NCBI RefSeq assembly: GCF_022539665.2
Contig: NC_081335.1
Span: 4,588,001 to 4,652,000, forward strand
Direction: 5' to 3'
From: Daphnia carinata
Lineage: Eukaryota > Arthropoda > Branchiopoda > Diplostraca > Daphniidae
Length of the DNA stretch: 64,000 nucleotides
In this document: positions 21,579 through 37,353 of the stretch, piece by piece
Layout of the letters: every line of letters starts with the position of its first letter
Numbering within the stretch: the stretch's first letter is position 1
Position numbers and translations under genes: made by a program
Notes under the pieces: model-generated
What the model was told of the DNA's origin: nothing
The model's database searches: none
Seen by the model: the letters and a program-made list of their open reading frames with translations, nothing else

Positions 21579-23412
21579 ATGATGATAATACCAGTGCGTT
21601 TGCACATTAGTTTTGTTGCGCTGGTTGTATTTAATGTCGTAAAATTACAGGCTTCGCAAGTATGCGATCGTGGAGTAGTCCCTGGCCGGAAGTATACGCG
21701 TTTTCAATGAAAGGATGTTACATAAGCTATAATAAACTTATACTTTACTTTGATTGACAGTTACTTGATGTACGATTTGAATCCTGCCGAAGGATTTAAT
21801 TTACGTCGTGATGTTTACATACGGATAGCAGTATTCGTAAAAAAGCTCCAGCAGCATGGGGACTGGGTTTTGGTAAGCCAATTTAGAGATGGTTGACGAT
21901 ATAATCTGCAATAAATGTAAACATTACATTGCCTATGCTACAGGTGTTACCACCGTGGGGTCCACTCCCTCATTGGAAATCTAAAGACATTGGAGAACAG
22001 CTCAAACTTCCATGGAAAAAGTTCTTTAATGTGGAGAGCCTTGTCAAGTATGTAACTGTTAAGGAGCTTTCCGATCTATTATCTGGTTAGTATAAATAGT
22101 TTCCAAAGATTAATCATTGTTACATAATGTAATTATTGTGAATTACTATTGCTGTGATATAGAAAAAAAGACATTGCAGATCAACAAGCTCATCTATTTG
22201 CAACATTTTCAGGATGGCTGGAATGATGGGAAATGGGAAGAAAAATACAAGTTCGAAAAATGCATACAAAAACCACCCTACTGGTAAGTTATGCTGTTTC
22301 TCAAATAAAAAAACATCTATTGTCAAATACTTGCATCATTAGGGAGACAAAGAGTGGGGTGATAAAGGGCTGGTTCTGGGGGCATGAAAATATTGAGGCC
22401 CAAAATGTCAGCTGCCTTTCGTTCCAAGGCCACTATGAGAAACTTTTGCCAATACTCTCAAAGGATTCCAAATCAGCTGGAAAAATGGTTATGATTGACA
22501 GAGGGGAGATTCCTCTACATGATGACTATGGAGGCGTCGATTATTGGAAGGTAAATATAGTTCTTGTGTTCAGCACTTAAAGAATCGTTAATCGTTAAAC
22601 ACACATTTGTGTCTTCCACAAATGTTGAGCTTTATTGCTTACGTACCGCTACCACATTTATAAGATAGATGTTTTCGTTGTATTTTATTGGTGTTCAGAT
22701 GTCATAAAATGAAGCTAATAGGGTTATTAATTGATTCATTTTTTCTATAAACAGGCTCGAAGGAGTATGCGATATTCAGATCATCTTTATTCCTTGGCCA
22801 ATCAATTCCGACGTGAATTCCTTCAATCCGATGATGAAAGTGACGCTACGTTGCTTCCGAGTGATTGGAGAGATGAAAGTGTCGACCTTAAAGCGAAAGG
22901 TGGAAACTACGTGTGTGGGCATTTGAGGAGACAAGATTTTCTTTACGGGAGAGCCAACGATGTTCCCTCATTAGAATTCGCCGCAAAGCAGCTAGAAAAA
23001 ATTGCCCTACTTCTAGATCTTCAAACTATATTCGTCGCCAGTGATGGAACTAATCAAGGTACTGTCAGTCTTTCCTTATTTTTTTGTGGTTGGAATCGTG
23101 AATTTCATTCCGGCGTTTCTATTAGAAATGGAAAAATTGCGAAGCTACTTGTCTCCCAAGTTTCGATTGGTTCTTTATTTGCCCAGTTTTGAAACCCGCA
23201 AGGAGATCCTTGACGGAGGAGTAGCCATCGTTGAACAAATCATTTGCTCCAGAGCGAGGCATTTTATTGGGTCGTTTGAATCGACGTTTTCGTTCCGCAT
23301 ACAAGAGGAGCGAGAAATATTGGGTTTCCCATCCAATTCGACATTCAACCGCTTTTGTGCTGATGGCAGTAATTCTTGTGAACAGCCAGCCAAGTGGAAA
23401 AAAGTTATGTGA
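21579..23412 (+). CDS. POFUT2: GDP-fucose protein O-fucosyltransferase 2
   Basis: Seven exons, 21579-21691, 21761-21872, 21944-22085, 22163-22283, 22343-22550, 22755-23058 and 23126-23412, join in phase to 428 residues, almost exactly the usual length of POFUT2. An N-terminal hydrophobic segment ([16 protein letters not shown]) is a signal peptide for ER entry. The donor-site/catalytic region [16 protein letters not shown] is conserved, including the Glu expected to be catalytic. HLRRQDF carries the GDP-fucose-binding arginine, and the end has [22 protein letters not shown] and NRFC. The enzyme transfers fucose from GDP-fucose to Ser/Thr in folded thrombospondin type 1 repeats in the ER. Two in-frame ATGs (21579, 21582) start the protein; the first is used here. 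Exon 5 contains the DDYGG and VSCLSF blocks typical of the family. No truncation is seen. Confidence 0.93.
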
Positions 23413-23419
23413 ATTGAAC

Positions 23420-26400
23420 ACAATAAACGGCGCAGCTTTCACGTGTTTGTCGCAGCAAATGGTACATTTTCTTCGAAAACTGTCACCCGTGGGAACCTCG
23501 ATGTGTATTAATAATGTCAATATAGAAAACGACCTAAATAGTAGAAGACCACGACCAGAACGTGGTAGACGACTTGTATGCTCTCTCATGTTTTCTTTTT
23601 ACTAAGTTCTTGAGCACGTAAGTGACAGACTTTTATTTACCTAGCATATCTTGTACATTTTAACGGTACTGACATCCTCTCAGGTTATTAATACGTCATT
23701 TACCATATGGTAGTCTTTCTGATGTTAGATTTATATTTTTGTACTTCAAGGCAACAGCAAATATTTTAAATTTGAACAGTTTTATTTTATGGATTTAACC
23801 TAGTAGCTTTGACAGTGATAGTCCAACCCATATTCAACATACTTTTTCGGCCATTTAAACAAATTTTCTTTAATTGGGAGTGATTCACTTTGTTATCGTG
23901 CATGTTTAAATTGAAGGTTGTCTTCTGGAACACGACCTTCTGCTAATAATATGAATTTTTCACTCTGGTTTTGCACAGGTTTTGCTATTCATGTTAACAA
24001 ACTACGAGTGCTAATGAAAGCTTTGTTAACTAAAGCCAGTCTAAAAGTGAACAATAGCAAAGGTCGTGTAACGTAGCTAACCTTTAGTTATTTGTTCTTT
24101 GATGTGCCTTCTTATGGCTTAACCACAAGACCAACGTACATTAATGTCTGCACGTTAATTAGAGCGAGAAAGATAGTTGACCTCCTTATTCTCTTCCGAT
24201 ATTTCAAAGCCCTGCATTACCTATGCCCAGCGCGCAATTTCAAATATTTTCTATTCGTGTCCTACCAAAAAACCTTTTTTCTTTTAACCTATTTTATAAT
24301 TTCTTTTTTTCGTGTGTTCAACAAACAAAACGTGTAGCTTTTACCTGTTTTCTTTTCCGATGGTTGGCGAGTGGGGGGGGGGGACTAGGGCTAGTAATGC
24401 ATATAAAATGGGGCTGAATGCATTACAGTGTAAAGCGGTGATGCAGATTATGGGGTTAAAGAAATGAAGGAGGACTAGTTTCCGCGAAATGTGCTCTGCT
24501 TCACATGCTCAATTATACCGCAAAAAAAAAAAAAGGATGCGAACGACAAAAAATATTAGCAACTGAATTAAGCACCTGATCGCCACCTGGTTAGAAATTC
24601 GAGAAAGCATTTATCATCGATGTAGGAAACGGACCCAAATGGGAAAAAAAAAAAGAAAAACGCGTTGGAGAAAATGTTTGAAGAAACGTTGTTTTCCAAT
24701 AGCCAGGGGGGGTCTATCGAAAGCTTTCTCCCTTCGTTTTTTTTTTCTTTTGTGGGTCGCGTTTGAGTAGTAAAGGGCTCTCCCCTCTAGCTCGTAGTGG
24801 ATTTCTGAGACTCACCGTTTGCCTGTAGACGGTGTGCCCAGTTAGTATTCGTTCCAGTAGTGAGCGGTACTAGGTGCCGTGCGGTCGCATGCTCGAGTCC
24901 TTCGTGTGCCACCTGTAGAACTGCACGGTGATACGAGTCAGTTGTGTTAGTCGTTGTGTCTTCAGTTGGGTGCTCGCCACGCCAAAACGCATAATCTTTT
25001 TTTTTTTTTGCTGAAAATATACATACACAAGGAAGGAATGACGTGCGTAACCGTGCATGACATTACAGACAAGTTTGCATTGTCTGTTTGTACCGCAACC
25101 GTGCTGTGATAGTTGTCAATGGTTTTTGTAGGGTCACGTTTTTATTCTGATCATTTGCTACTTCTTTTCGCTTCTGGTTGCCTTCTTCCTGGCTCTTGTG
25201 CATTTGGGGCGGGATTTTTTTTTTCGGAATACAGGAGAAATCTGGAACAGCAGAAGGAGTACCGTTGTTTTTTGTTTTTTTGAAAAATCGGAAAAAGAAA
25301 AAAACTGGAGCTGTGCTTTAGATTTATCCTAACTCGTCTTCACATTTGTTGTTTTTACCCACTTTTTCCTCGCCGTGTTTCCTCTTCTACGCGTTGTTCA
25401 CGATACGATACGAGTGGTTAAAACAAAAACAATGCCGACATTCTTCGAGTGAGTTGATTATATTTTGAAAAAAAAGAAAAAGCGTGAAGCCTTTCCTAGC
25501 GGATTTCGTTACACCGATTTTTCAGGATCTCGCCTCGGTAACCGGTAAGTTCATTTACATTTAGCCCACATAGCGATACGATAATGAAAACAAAAATTTT
25601 CCATTTTTTTTTTTTTTTTGAAGCGATTGACTTTTATTTTTAACACGCCAAGCATCCATGTATTTCTAACGTATCCATCATTATTATAACGATTAAGGTA
25701 GCCCGCATTTTCTTTGAAGATGTCGAGATTGGTTGAAGACATAGCGCGAAAATGTTTTGACCACCTTGCCACTTCCTCGGGGGAAACGGCTGAAAAAGAA
25801 TAAGGAAAAACAAAAAAAAATCTCGAAATGTGTTGCTAATCGTCGGGCCATGGCAGAAGAAATCCTTTTGTAGAATGTCGGTAGCAGATCGGTTCAACAA
25901 ATAGCATCGAACAATGCGCTCTGCGTTTGGAGAGTGTTGAAAATAGCTGTGATAGATTTTGAATGGTTCCACGACGGAGGATGATAAAAGCAAAAAAATA
26001 ACGGGAGGATGGGAGGTTCGTTAACAATCAGAAAACGAGTACCGGTAGGGGAGGCGGTGAAATTTTCCAAGGGCGCTTCTTCTTTTCTTTCTTTTTTTTT
26101 CCAAGGACTTCTTTGCCCTTCCGTGTGAGCACTGGCCCGAATATGCGCGTGAAACGCGTGTGTCGCTGGTGGAGGATGTAAACGGGTTAGAGGGTCACTC
26201 ACCAAAGCCCGTTTGCGGTACCGCTGTCGCTTCCTTTCCACACATACACACAGCAGCAGCAGCAGCATCGAAAAAAGCAGCGGCAAAATAAAACCTCAGC
26301 CCGCTCTACACGGTTCCGTTGTCTTTCCTTCCATCGCATAGGCTGACTACGGTTTTTTTTTTTTTTTAAGTTAGCTAGCACAGAGTTCCCCCCAGTGCTT

Positions 26401-28880
26401 ATGTTTTGGGTACATAGTTTTTATGGCTCCTAAAAACGTTGGCGTCTAGTCATGCGTTGCTGACGATATCCATCCAGATTGAACAGATCATTTATGAGAT
26501 TGGAATGGTCTCCTGGTTCGCATTTATTTTTCGAGCCCTTATCAGCAGTCACTATACGATGAACAGGAGCGAGACAAAGCACGCCACATAAGGAAGAAAA
26601 TATCTAGATTGAACGACGTGCTTTTTTAACCGTAAAGTTCGGATGCGCTTCACCAAAACATATTTTTCGAAACATTCCGACGTTGGAATTTTGTTTTTTG
26701 GGAGGCATGTTATTCCCACTAGTACCGTTCTATACTCATCTTTTTTTATTTCAATCTATTACAACTGGAATGGAACAATATTTAACGAGTTTTGAGGCTC
26801 TACTTGTCCAACCGTTTCGTGGGTACCAAAGCGCATAAAATTTGAAAGAGCAAGTCTCTTTCGTATGGCGGTATTCATATCGATTTTGAAAAACTGTTTC
26901 TTAACTTTTTGTTCCTGCTAGCCCGGATGGTTGGCTAAAGAGGATGTTAGCTTTCGCTATGGAGAAATGAAGAAAAGAAAAAAATCCGGATGATTCATTT
27001 AGCTCACGTCGTGTTTTCTATAAGGATATGGCGGAGTCTACATACCTGCCACATCGCTTTCTCTTTAAGAAGTTAAGGGAGGGCGCAGTAGGTTTGACCT
27101 ACATGGCTTTCCTGTTTTTCTTTCTCGTTCTTCTTCTTCTTTTTACCTGCCACCCTTTTTGCTTTTTACAACACGTTAAAATTCAAGAGAAAAAACTGGC
27201 ATAATAGAAAAGCTTTAGTACCTGTTATGCACGTTTTCACAAACTTTTAAATGTGACAAACGGCAGAAAAAGGAAACAATCGTGACAAGGGTCTGACTTT
27301 GAAAAGAATTTCAAAGATCTTTAGGACGTTCTAGCTTAGCTGTGTTTTATCGACCATTTCCATCAATTCTTCTACTCAGAGAGGAAGTCCAAAAAGCAAA
27401 AAGGATTAGCATAACTGTTAGCTACCTTGCTTTTTTCTTCTCGTTTCTTGCTAATGGTTCCAGTTACTAGATGTACAGTTCTTTTTCCCTCCCCCCCAAA
27501 AAATATCGACAGCTATTTTTACTAGCGCAATAAAAATGATTGTTTCGAGGTCTGTGATTTCGACTCAGTAGCAAGTCTTAGGGTAGCACATAACCGAAGG
27601 AAATAGCAGATACCCGGTGTTCTACTTCTTTTTCTTTTTTTTTGTTCAACTGGAAACACATGGCTGGCGCCTATAATGCTGCGGTTCAGTGTTAACGGTA
27701 TCAGTGACGACCGTATTGGATCACGATTTTTTGGTCATTACAAAGACAGTGCCTATCCTATCGTTTGATGGATTAAGGGCATGAACACCCGCTTGAGTAA
27801 CGGTGGGTACAACGGGCAATTATCGTAACCTTTTCCTCCGTAAATATTTTTCTTTGGAAGAAAAAAAAAACAATCACATATTTTTCTCTGGCCCAATGAA
27901 CTACACGAAGCACGTATCGCACAATTTTCTTTTTTTTTTTCCCAAGAAAAATTTCAGTGTTAACAGCTGGCTCGTTTGCTTTCACCGTTGCGAGTTGTGA
28001 CCTACATTTCCATCACCTTTGTTGTGGGGAACTAGGTGATGCCAGTTTTCCTTCTTTTCTCTCGACCTAATTGACAGTCTGGCAGGTTCTTTTGCAATAG
28101 TGTCATTGTCCATCATTTCCAATCTTTTTGCAAGTTTGTCTTTTTTTTGTTTAGAATGCCTACTAAGATGAAATGAATAAGCGGACGTAGTTGCGATAGA
28201 ATTTCCTTGAAATCAAACGGAAAAAAACAAACAATCAGTACCTTTGCTGTTCTGTGATTATACCAGTGCCTTGATTAACTGTTAAACAGCTGATTAGGTC
28301 AATCAACCTTTCACCAACGTTTTTCCGCTACACGACAAAAGTTGAAACAAAGATGTGATTGTATCGAAATCTGGAGACAATGGCTAACAAAGGAAAGTAG
28401 ATCGGACAAAAAGCCAACTTGAACGTTGGTCCGCAGTAACCTAGATCTTTAGTTTGGAACTAGATTCGTCAGCTGTGTTAGAATTAGGTTGGCAGTATTT
28501 TACACCAAACCCGCCTTGTGATTATGAACCTTAGTTTGCGCCCTTTTATGTTGCACGTATTCAGTTTGAATAGCAAAATGGCGACCGTCTGTCTTTGCGC
28601 GTTTCCCTGCGGTTCTGGAACGAATGGACGAGCGATTAGTTGGCGAAATATAGCAGCTGGGTATTGAAGCAAACGATCGAGATTGAGATAGGCTACATTC
28701 GTTACTTTACTGTTACTTGGGCGACAACTGCCGGCAAGTTCATCGCCGGCTGTCGTATTAGAATAACTCAAGGCATTTAATGTATCACGTTTGATTCGTT
28801 CGTATACTTAGCAGTTACGTTTGAAATCAATGCGTTGTTTCCTACAGTACCTGGAGTAATTTGAAACTTATTTTTTTTTT
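23420..28880. other. Long region without a recognisable gene; probably 5' intron/upstream of the protease
   Basis: About 5.4 kb rich in poly-T, poly-A and CT/GA tracts, with a 9-base G run near 24374 and a short CAG repeat near 26254. Frames on both strands (for example 25640-26286 minus) are low-complexity artefacts. A polypyrimidine tract and tttccag acceptor at about 28870-28883 just before the protease ATG imply at least one non-coding first exon somewhere in this stretch, but I cannot place it. Confidence 0.5.
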
Positions 28881-28891
28881 CCAGACTTGCG

Positions 28892-31800
28892 ATGGATTTC
28901 CGATTTGGCATGGGGTTACTTCTGCTTTCGTTTTTGCCTCTAGTTTTCGCTGCCAGTCAAACACCGAACAATCTAACAACACGTGAGTATAACATGACAC
29001 TCGTCTCATTACCTATTGATTAAATCCAAAAGTTCAGTCATAAACAATTTTATTGAGGATTTTAAAAATATTTTTGGAAAATCCAAACTACCCCTTTATT
29101 TTCTAAACTGAAATCATTACGATTTGGCACTTGATGTGGTCGTTCTTTAATTAACGTTTGTCTTCTTTGATATTCTCAGCTAGCTACCAAATCAGCCGAA
29201 AACCGTGTTATGTGAAAGGACAAGAAGGGACGTGTATGTTTGTTTGGGAATGCGTCAAGACGGAAGGCACACCATTGGGAATGTGCATGGAACGATTCAT
29301 GTTCGGTAGTTGTTGTGCCCACGACCTGGACAACGATGTTTTCCCCAAGCCATCGTTGTCGTCAATGATAGCAACGATGGCTAGCAATTACCCACCTCCA
29401 ATCGTGCCTACAAACATTAGCTCCGCAGCTACTCCCAGCCCGCCATCCATTTTAACGACGCTCATAACGTCAGTTGTTCCAGCCAGAATCAACAGCACGA
29501 ACAAAACTGAAACAGAAACAACTAAACCATCGTCAGTGCAGCCGTTAACAATACCAACTGACACGTCGACAGATGCTACATTGTCGAATGAACTTGCACC
29601 GACAACTAGTTTAGGTTCCAGTACAGTTACATCAACGCATGGAACAACTCTACTGATGGACTCTAAGACATCCACTACAATTGCAGCCTCGTCCACGCAG
29701 CCTCCATTTGTCGAATCAACGACAAAGCCATCAGGTAGCCAACTCACATTAGGCTATATCAAATTACGTCCTAAGCCCTATCGACGGACGACCACACCCA
29801 GAGCTGCAATACCGACTGTTGCGACCGGGATAACTAACCAAGCGCTTGTTTCTTCCACAGCCACCAAACCTACCAATCCGACGTTGGCCACTGCACCTCC
29901 AATTGCACCGTCAATCAATCTACTGATACCCAATAACATTGTTAACCTGGTTGCAGTCCCCGTAGCCTCGTCACCAACCACCGCACAATCCTTAATAACT
30001 ACCATACAGCTTTTAACGACGTTACAGCATCCCGATGCTTTAGTAGCATTAACTGTGCCAAGTTCCCATCTTTCCCCTGTAACCAACCAATCGAATTTAT
30101 CGGCCCCACTGGTTGAGCTCCCCGATTCTTCCGTCAATGAATTGAATGCCACGGCTGATATTCAAATCACCGTTCCTTCGGCTACCAATAAGCCCGTTGA
30201 TAAGCCCTATTTTCACCACGTCACCACAGGCGTTTTGTCGACCACAGAAGCCGAATCGACCGAACCCCAGAGCACGCAATTCGATAGCTCTACGATACCT
30301 TCCACTGTTTCACCTGTTACGACGTCGTTTGTAACTAAGCCAAACATCGACGTCACAGAGTTCATTGCCGTCTCAGCCAGTTCGACTGAAACCGTTGAGG
30401 TTACATCCACTAGCACTGAGAGTTCAAGCCGCAAACCTGAATCTAACGTAACTCCGACCAGTCACAAAAACAGCACGGAAAGCACGCGGAAGCCAACTTT
30501 GGCTGTCACCTCACTTCCTAGCTCCTATAATATTGGTACGTGAGATTTTAACGTTATCTTGTTTTGTTGATGTCGTGATAATGTCGGTCGGAAACATCCG
30601 TTAAAGGGCTACAGATTGTTTTGGAAAATGAGGGAGGTTATGTTCAGATTTGTTTTTCTATTTTATTCTACATTGCAGAATGCGGAGTACCTCCAATGTT
30701 AGCAGAAGTTACCAGAGAAGAAAGAATAGTGGGAGGCAACAATTCGAAATTTGGGTCTTGGCCGTGGCAGGTACTTGAGAAACTATTCATTTAAAAAAGA
30801 ATCTCATTCCCATTTTCGTGTCTTATGATATTTCATTTTTGCCAGGTTTCTGTTAGGCGGACTTCCTTTTTTGGATTTTCCAGCACGCACCGTTGTGGAG
30901 GAGCCCTCTTGAACGAATTGTGGGTTATAACAGCTGGACACTGTGTAGAAGAGTAAGTCAGTTAGATAAATTTGGTTGAACGTGACGTATGATTATGCGC
31001 ATAAGCCTAACGGGTCAACAACTATGTTCTATAGTCTTCTCGTTTCGCAAATTCGACTGCGCATGGGAGAGTTCGACTTTAGCACCGTGCAAGAGCCATA
31101 TCCATTTGTTGAACGGGGAGTCAACAAGAAGATCGTCCATCCCAAGTACAATTTCTTCACCTACGAGTACGATCTTGCCTTGGTTCGACTAGAAGAGCCG
31201 ATCACATTTCAGCCAAACATCGCGCCAATCTGTCTGCCAGCCACGGACGAGTCTTTAATCGGCCAAAACGGTGTTAGTATTCAAATTCTATTCAAATCTA
31301 CCGATACCAATTTCAAAAAAGTATTTAAAAGTATTGGTTTAAATTAAATTGGCGTTTTTTTTTCCCGGCAGACCGTTACCGGGTGGGGGCGCCTCTCCGA
31401 AGGTGGCACGCTACCTTCGATGCTTCAACAGGTACTTTTGCTTTAAAAATTCAAAACATTATGACAAAATCAATTTTATTCCGCCATTATGGTTTTCCAA
31501 CAGGTTACCGTTCCTATTGTCAGCAATGATAAATGCAAAGACATGTTTTTAAAAGCTGGACGTCACGAATACATTCCTGATATCTTCATGTGCGCTGGAT
31601 TCGAAGAAGGCGGGCGAGACTCTTGTCAGGTAACCATTGGCATAAAGTAGTAGATTACATTTGCTGTAATCTAGACATAATCGAACAGTAGATTACATTT
31701 GTTACGATCTAGACATAAACGATTGAACAATTGTTTACACAGGGTGATTCGGGAGGCCCGTTGCAGATACGCGGCCGTGATGGCAAATATTTCTTGGGTG

Positions 31801-31901
31801 GCATTATCAGTTGGGGCATTGGATGCGCTGAGGCCAATCTCCCTGGAGTTTGTACCAGAATATCCAAATTTACAAACTGGATTCTAGAAAACGTGACGTG
31901 A
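28892..31901 (+). CDS. Secreted clip-like/mucin-linker trypsin-like serine protease
   Basis: Eight exons, 28892-28982, 29180-30535, 30679-30770, 30846-30952, 31035-31272, 31372-31431, 31504-31629 and 31743-31901, join in phase to 742 residues. A signal peptide ([12 protein letters not shown]) is followed by a short six-cysteine disulfide-knot/clip-like module: [18 protein letters not shown] and GSCCAHD. A linker of about 400 residues that is very rich in Thr, Ser and Pro follows, resembling an O-glycosylated mucin stalk. The catalytic domain begins at [16 protein letters not shown] (activation cleavage after Arg). It has His in ITAGHC, Asp in YEYDLALV and Ser in GDSGGPL. Asp in RDSCQGDSGG predicts trypsin-like cleavage after Lys/Arg. 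The layout resembles Stubble-type proteases of arthropod epithelia. Stubble itself has a transmembrane anchor, whereas here the N-terminus looks like a cleavable signal. Confidence 0.9.
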
Positions 31902-33300
31902 AGAGTTTCACCTGAACCGTTAATGTGATATATGAAATTCTTGGTCGTGTTCAATCGATGGCGTCGAAACGGAAAGGGACAGTTTGTTTCAAGTCTTTCT
32001 TAATCATTTGGCCTTAATTCGTAGCTGGTCTGCCGAGAATAAGAAAGCTGAACTTTTAAACAGTGCTATTGATCCAAAGAGGAGGCAACTGTTGATTTAG
32101 GAACGAAACTGTTCCATCGATTTATTGATTTCTTTTCCACGAAAAATTCCTTTTTTTCTGTCTTCGTTTTGCAAATTCGTGTCTCGTCTTTGTGTACGTC
32201 TAAAGAAACCCGTCCTGTATATTCGTGTACTGCAGTTGGTTGCATAATATTGTTTTTTTTTCATGTTTTCGTTGAGGTCCTTTTTTTTTAAAGCTGTGGA
32301 TCTAATATATTTGTATAGTGTAGATAATGGTGCTCAATTTGTTCTAAACTTCAAGTGAAGAAAAAGTTCTGTGTGATTCGAAAAATTTGAAGTTATTAGA
32401 TGAGGCGTTGTATGGATGAAAATCTAAAACATACTGTAGTTATTTCGTTAAATTTCCTAAGAAAAAACTGGAAGGAAGTCAACCTTCAAGTGATAGGCAA
32501 TTGTTTTACTGCGAAAAAAAAAATAACATCTGAAAACTACAGTTAATAAAGAAATATGATCCTGCATGAAAACACCTACGCTGCACAGAAGCCCTGGGGT
32601 ACTGAAATCCTTTAGGGTATTTATATACATTACCCGTAGTAACTTCTACCGCCTTTCTACTAGCACAATGGGATCAGCGTTCGACTGCGACGCGGTAGGG
32701 CCTGCGTTCGCCTCCCGATCGCGACTAGTTGCCAACGCGAACCTTTAGTGAATGGTTAGAGAGACATTGACCTAACTATTGAAAGGAATCGCGGACAATA
32801 ATGGCATGTTCGTCGCCTTTGTCGTGTCAGATTGATATGATGAAGTGAAACGTTCATGTACAAATCGTTTGCTAATTCACACAATTTTCCTCCAAGAGCA
32901 TGTCCTCCACTAAGAATGGTTTCAAAGTTAAATACGAAAAACTAATTATTGTTTGGCAATTTGCCACTAGAGGCAGTGCTTTGACATTGAAACCTGTTTC
33001 GTTTTCGCTTACCTGATCGGGTGAAATGAACACACATTTGTGTGATATTAGTGTTTCTAATAAAACCAATTTACGGAACTTTTGTATGCGACATTATGTG
33101 CTTATTTTTGGTTTATTTAGACGTCCCTAGAAGCACACAAATAATTTTTGTGTTCTTGCAAAAGAAAAACCCCTAACAGATGGCGAGAGATGAGGAAATT
33201 TAAGTTTTTGTTTCCAGTGCCGATCTTCTATTGTTTTGACAGTTCCTTTTTGGGTTCTCGTTTTCTTGTTCCCATTCGCGCTATCACATCAACTCCTGTA
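31902..33300. other. 3'UTR of the protease and intergenic DNA
   Basis: The protease 3'UTR probably runs to the AATAAA near 32546. Beyond it, 32660-32735 has a weak A-box-like motif (tagcacaatggg), but the B-box position does not match. No further gene was recognised before the CRYL1 start. Confidence 0.4.
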
Positions 33301-33311
33301 CGAGATCGCAC

Positions 33312-34676
33312 ATGTTCGCCATGACGAGTAGAAAAATCGCCATCGTCGGGAGGTACTTTGCATTTTCTGTTACAGCTTCCCTTTTTCCCGTTTTGAAACC
33401 AAACAAGTTGTTAGTTCTCTTCCATGGGAACCTAACAATGTCTCCTACTTTTACAACGTTTCGTAACATTTCTCATTATACTCACTAGTGGATTGATAGG
33501 AAGAAGTTGGGCAATGTTATTTGCTGGTGCTGGCTATCATGTCAACCTGTTTGATGTAACACAAGAACTAGTAGAGAATGCCATCAAAGACATTGAACAA
33601 CAACTTCATGCTTTGGCTGCTTCTGGGCTGTTAAGGGGTAATTTGAGTGCAGCTGAGCAATTGTCATTAATAACTGGTAAGTAACAGTACTCTTGTTGTT
33701 CTCCCTGAGTGGACGTAAAGTATTTTTTTTTTTGTCTGTAGGAACCAAAACACTAAAGGAATGTGTGAAGGGAGCATTGTATGTACAAGAATGTGTCCCT
33801 GAAAATCTGGAACTTAAAAAAAAAGTTTATGCAGAGCTAGATGAACTTTCAGATGACAATACCATCATTGCTAGTTCAACAAGTTGCATACTTCCATCCC
33901 TGTTTTCTGAAAACTTAAAGCATAGAAGCAATGTTCTAGTAGCTCATCCGGTAAGTCTTTTGCCTGACAAAGTGCTATCGACTCAAGCTGCGATACGGTT
34001 CATGAAAAACGTTTGTTCTTGAAGGTAAATCCCCCATTTTACGTGCCGTTGGTTGAGCTTGTACCCGCACCGTGGACCGCACCAGAGGTTGTGGTAAAAG
34101 CGCGTAAGATTATGGAGGAACTTGGACAAAAACCCGTTTCTCTTTCCAGAGAAATTCCTGGTTTCGCCTTGAACAGAATTCAGTAAGTATTACGGCAAAT
34201 GAGATATCTTCATGAAAATTTGAAAAACAGGAAATATACATGACAGATATGCCATCTTGAATGAATGCTGGTATTTGGCCCAAGAAGGTATTTTAGACGT
34301 CGCCGATATTGACGCAGTCATGAGTCATGGACTTGGACCGCGTTACGCTTTTATGGGACCGTTGGAGACAGCACATCTTAATGCTGAAGGTTCTAGAGAA
34401 ATATTTTCTTCTTTTATTATTATTGTCTTTTTATTTCAATTACCTCAAACAGGTATGGAGAACTATTGCGAGCGATATGGCGAAACAATTTACAATGTGA
34501 GCAAAACATTGGGTCCTGTTACTCGTTTCGAAGGCGATAATTTGCACAAAGTCAATCAACAATTGCTTGATCAAGTGCCATTGGAAAAGCTGCAAGAAAA
34601 AAGAGCTTGGCGCAACAATTGCTTAGCCTCATTGGCCAAACTAAAGCAAAATATCGATAAAGAACAACTTGATTAA
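33312..34676 (+). CDS. CRYL1: Lambda-crystallin homologue / L-gulonate 3-dehydrogenase
   Basis: Six exons, 33312-33352, 33489-33676, 33742-33950, 34025-34182, 34247-34389 and 34453-34676, join in phase to 320 residues, the normal size for CRYL1. The N-terminal Rossmann fold has [20 protein letters not shown] (GxGxxG) and an acidic LFDVT at the end of strand 2, consistent with NAD binding. The 3-hydroxyacyl-CoA dehydrogenase family signature [19 protein letters not shown] holds the candidate catalytic His, followed by [11 protein letters not shown] and the C-terminal helical domain with [13 protein letters not shown]. The enzyme oxidises L-gulonate to 3-dehydro-L-gulonate in the cytosolic glucuronate pathway. 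Two in-frame ATGs (33312 and 33321) are possible starts, differing by three residues. Confidence 0.94.
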
Positions 34677-34689
34677 ATATGGAATGTTT

Positions 34690-35120
34690 TAGGTAGATAG
34701 AGCTGTCGTAATTGAAAACTTCACTAACACAATTTCTTTAACCCTAATAATATTAAATAATTCATAGACATGTTATCGTAGTAAACTGGGTTTTCCTATT
34801 TCCTCTTTTTCAGGAACAATTTTGTTAACAAATATTTTAAAAAGGAAATCCGGCAAATGGTAAACTCAAATGTTTTGTTTTTGTTGTTTGTGGTAACTTG
34901 TCAAATTTTACGTAAGGTGGCGCGGTGGTTAAAGAGTCGAAATACTAATAGCCAGGCGTGCGTGATGAAGTTAGGCAGACTAACTGCGTCCGTCCGAAAC
35001 ATTGCTTGTAGTCACGTAACTTTGAAGTTTAATTTCAACAAGTCGTAAATTATTCGCTTGGTGCCTACTCACTCAAAAGCTTTTTGTGTAAAGAGCACCA
35101 AACGCAAAGCAAATTCCGTG
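34690..35120. other. Intergenic with a tRNA-like A-box remnant
   Basis: 3'UTR of CRYL1 and upstream of SQOR. The stretch from 34916 (gtggcgcggtggttaaag) matches a Pol III A-box, and the downstream part has no clear B-box. It may be a SINE fragment, but this is weak. Confidence 0.3.
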
Positions 35121-35131
35121 ATAAAGCAAAA

Positions 35132-37353
<2,222 letters not shown>

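Noticed and set aside
24860-24920. tRNA-like sequence with gctcgagtcc.
   Set aside because: Only a near B-box match, with no convincing D-arm or cloverleaf.
25640-26381. Overlapping minus-strand ORFs of 60-130 codons.
   Set aside because: They depend on poly-A/T and CT tracts and CAG repeats, and no domain or splice chain is visible.
32660-32735. Second tRNA-derived element downstream of the protease.
   Set aside because: The A-box-like motif is present but the B-box (gcgttcgcctccc) departs from GWTCRANNC.
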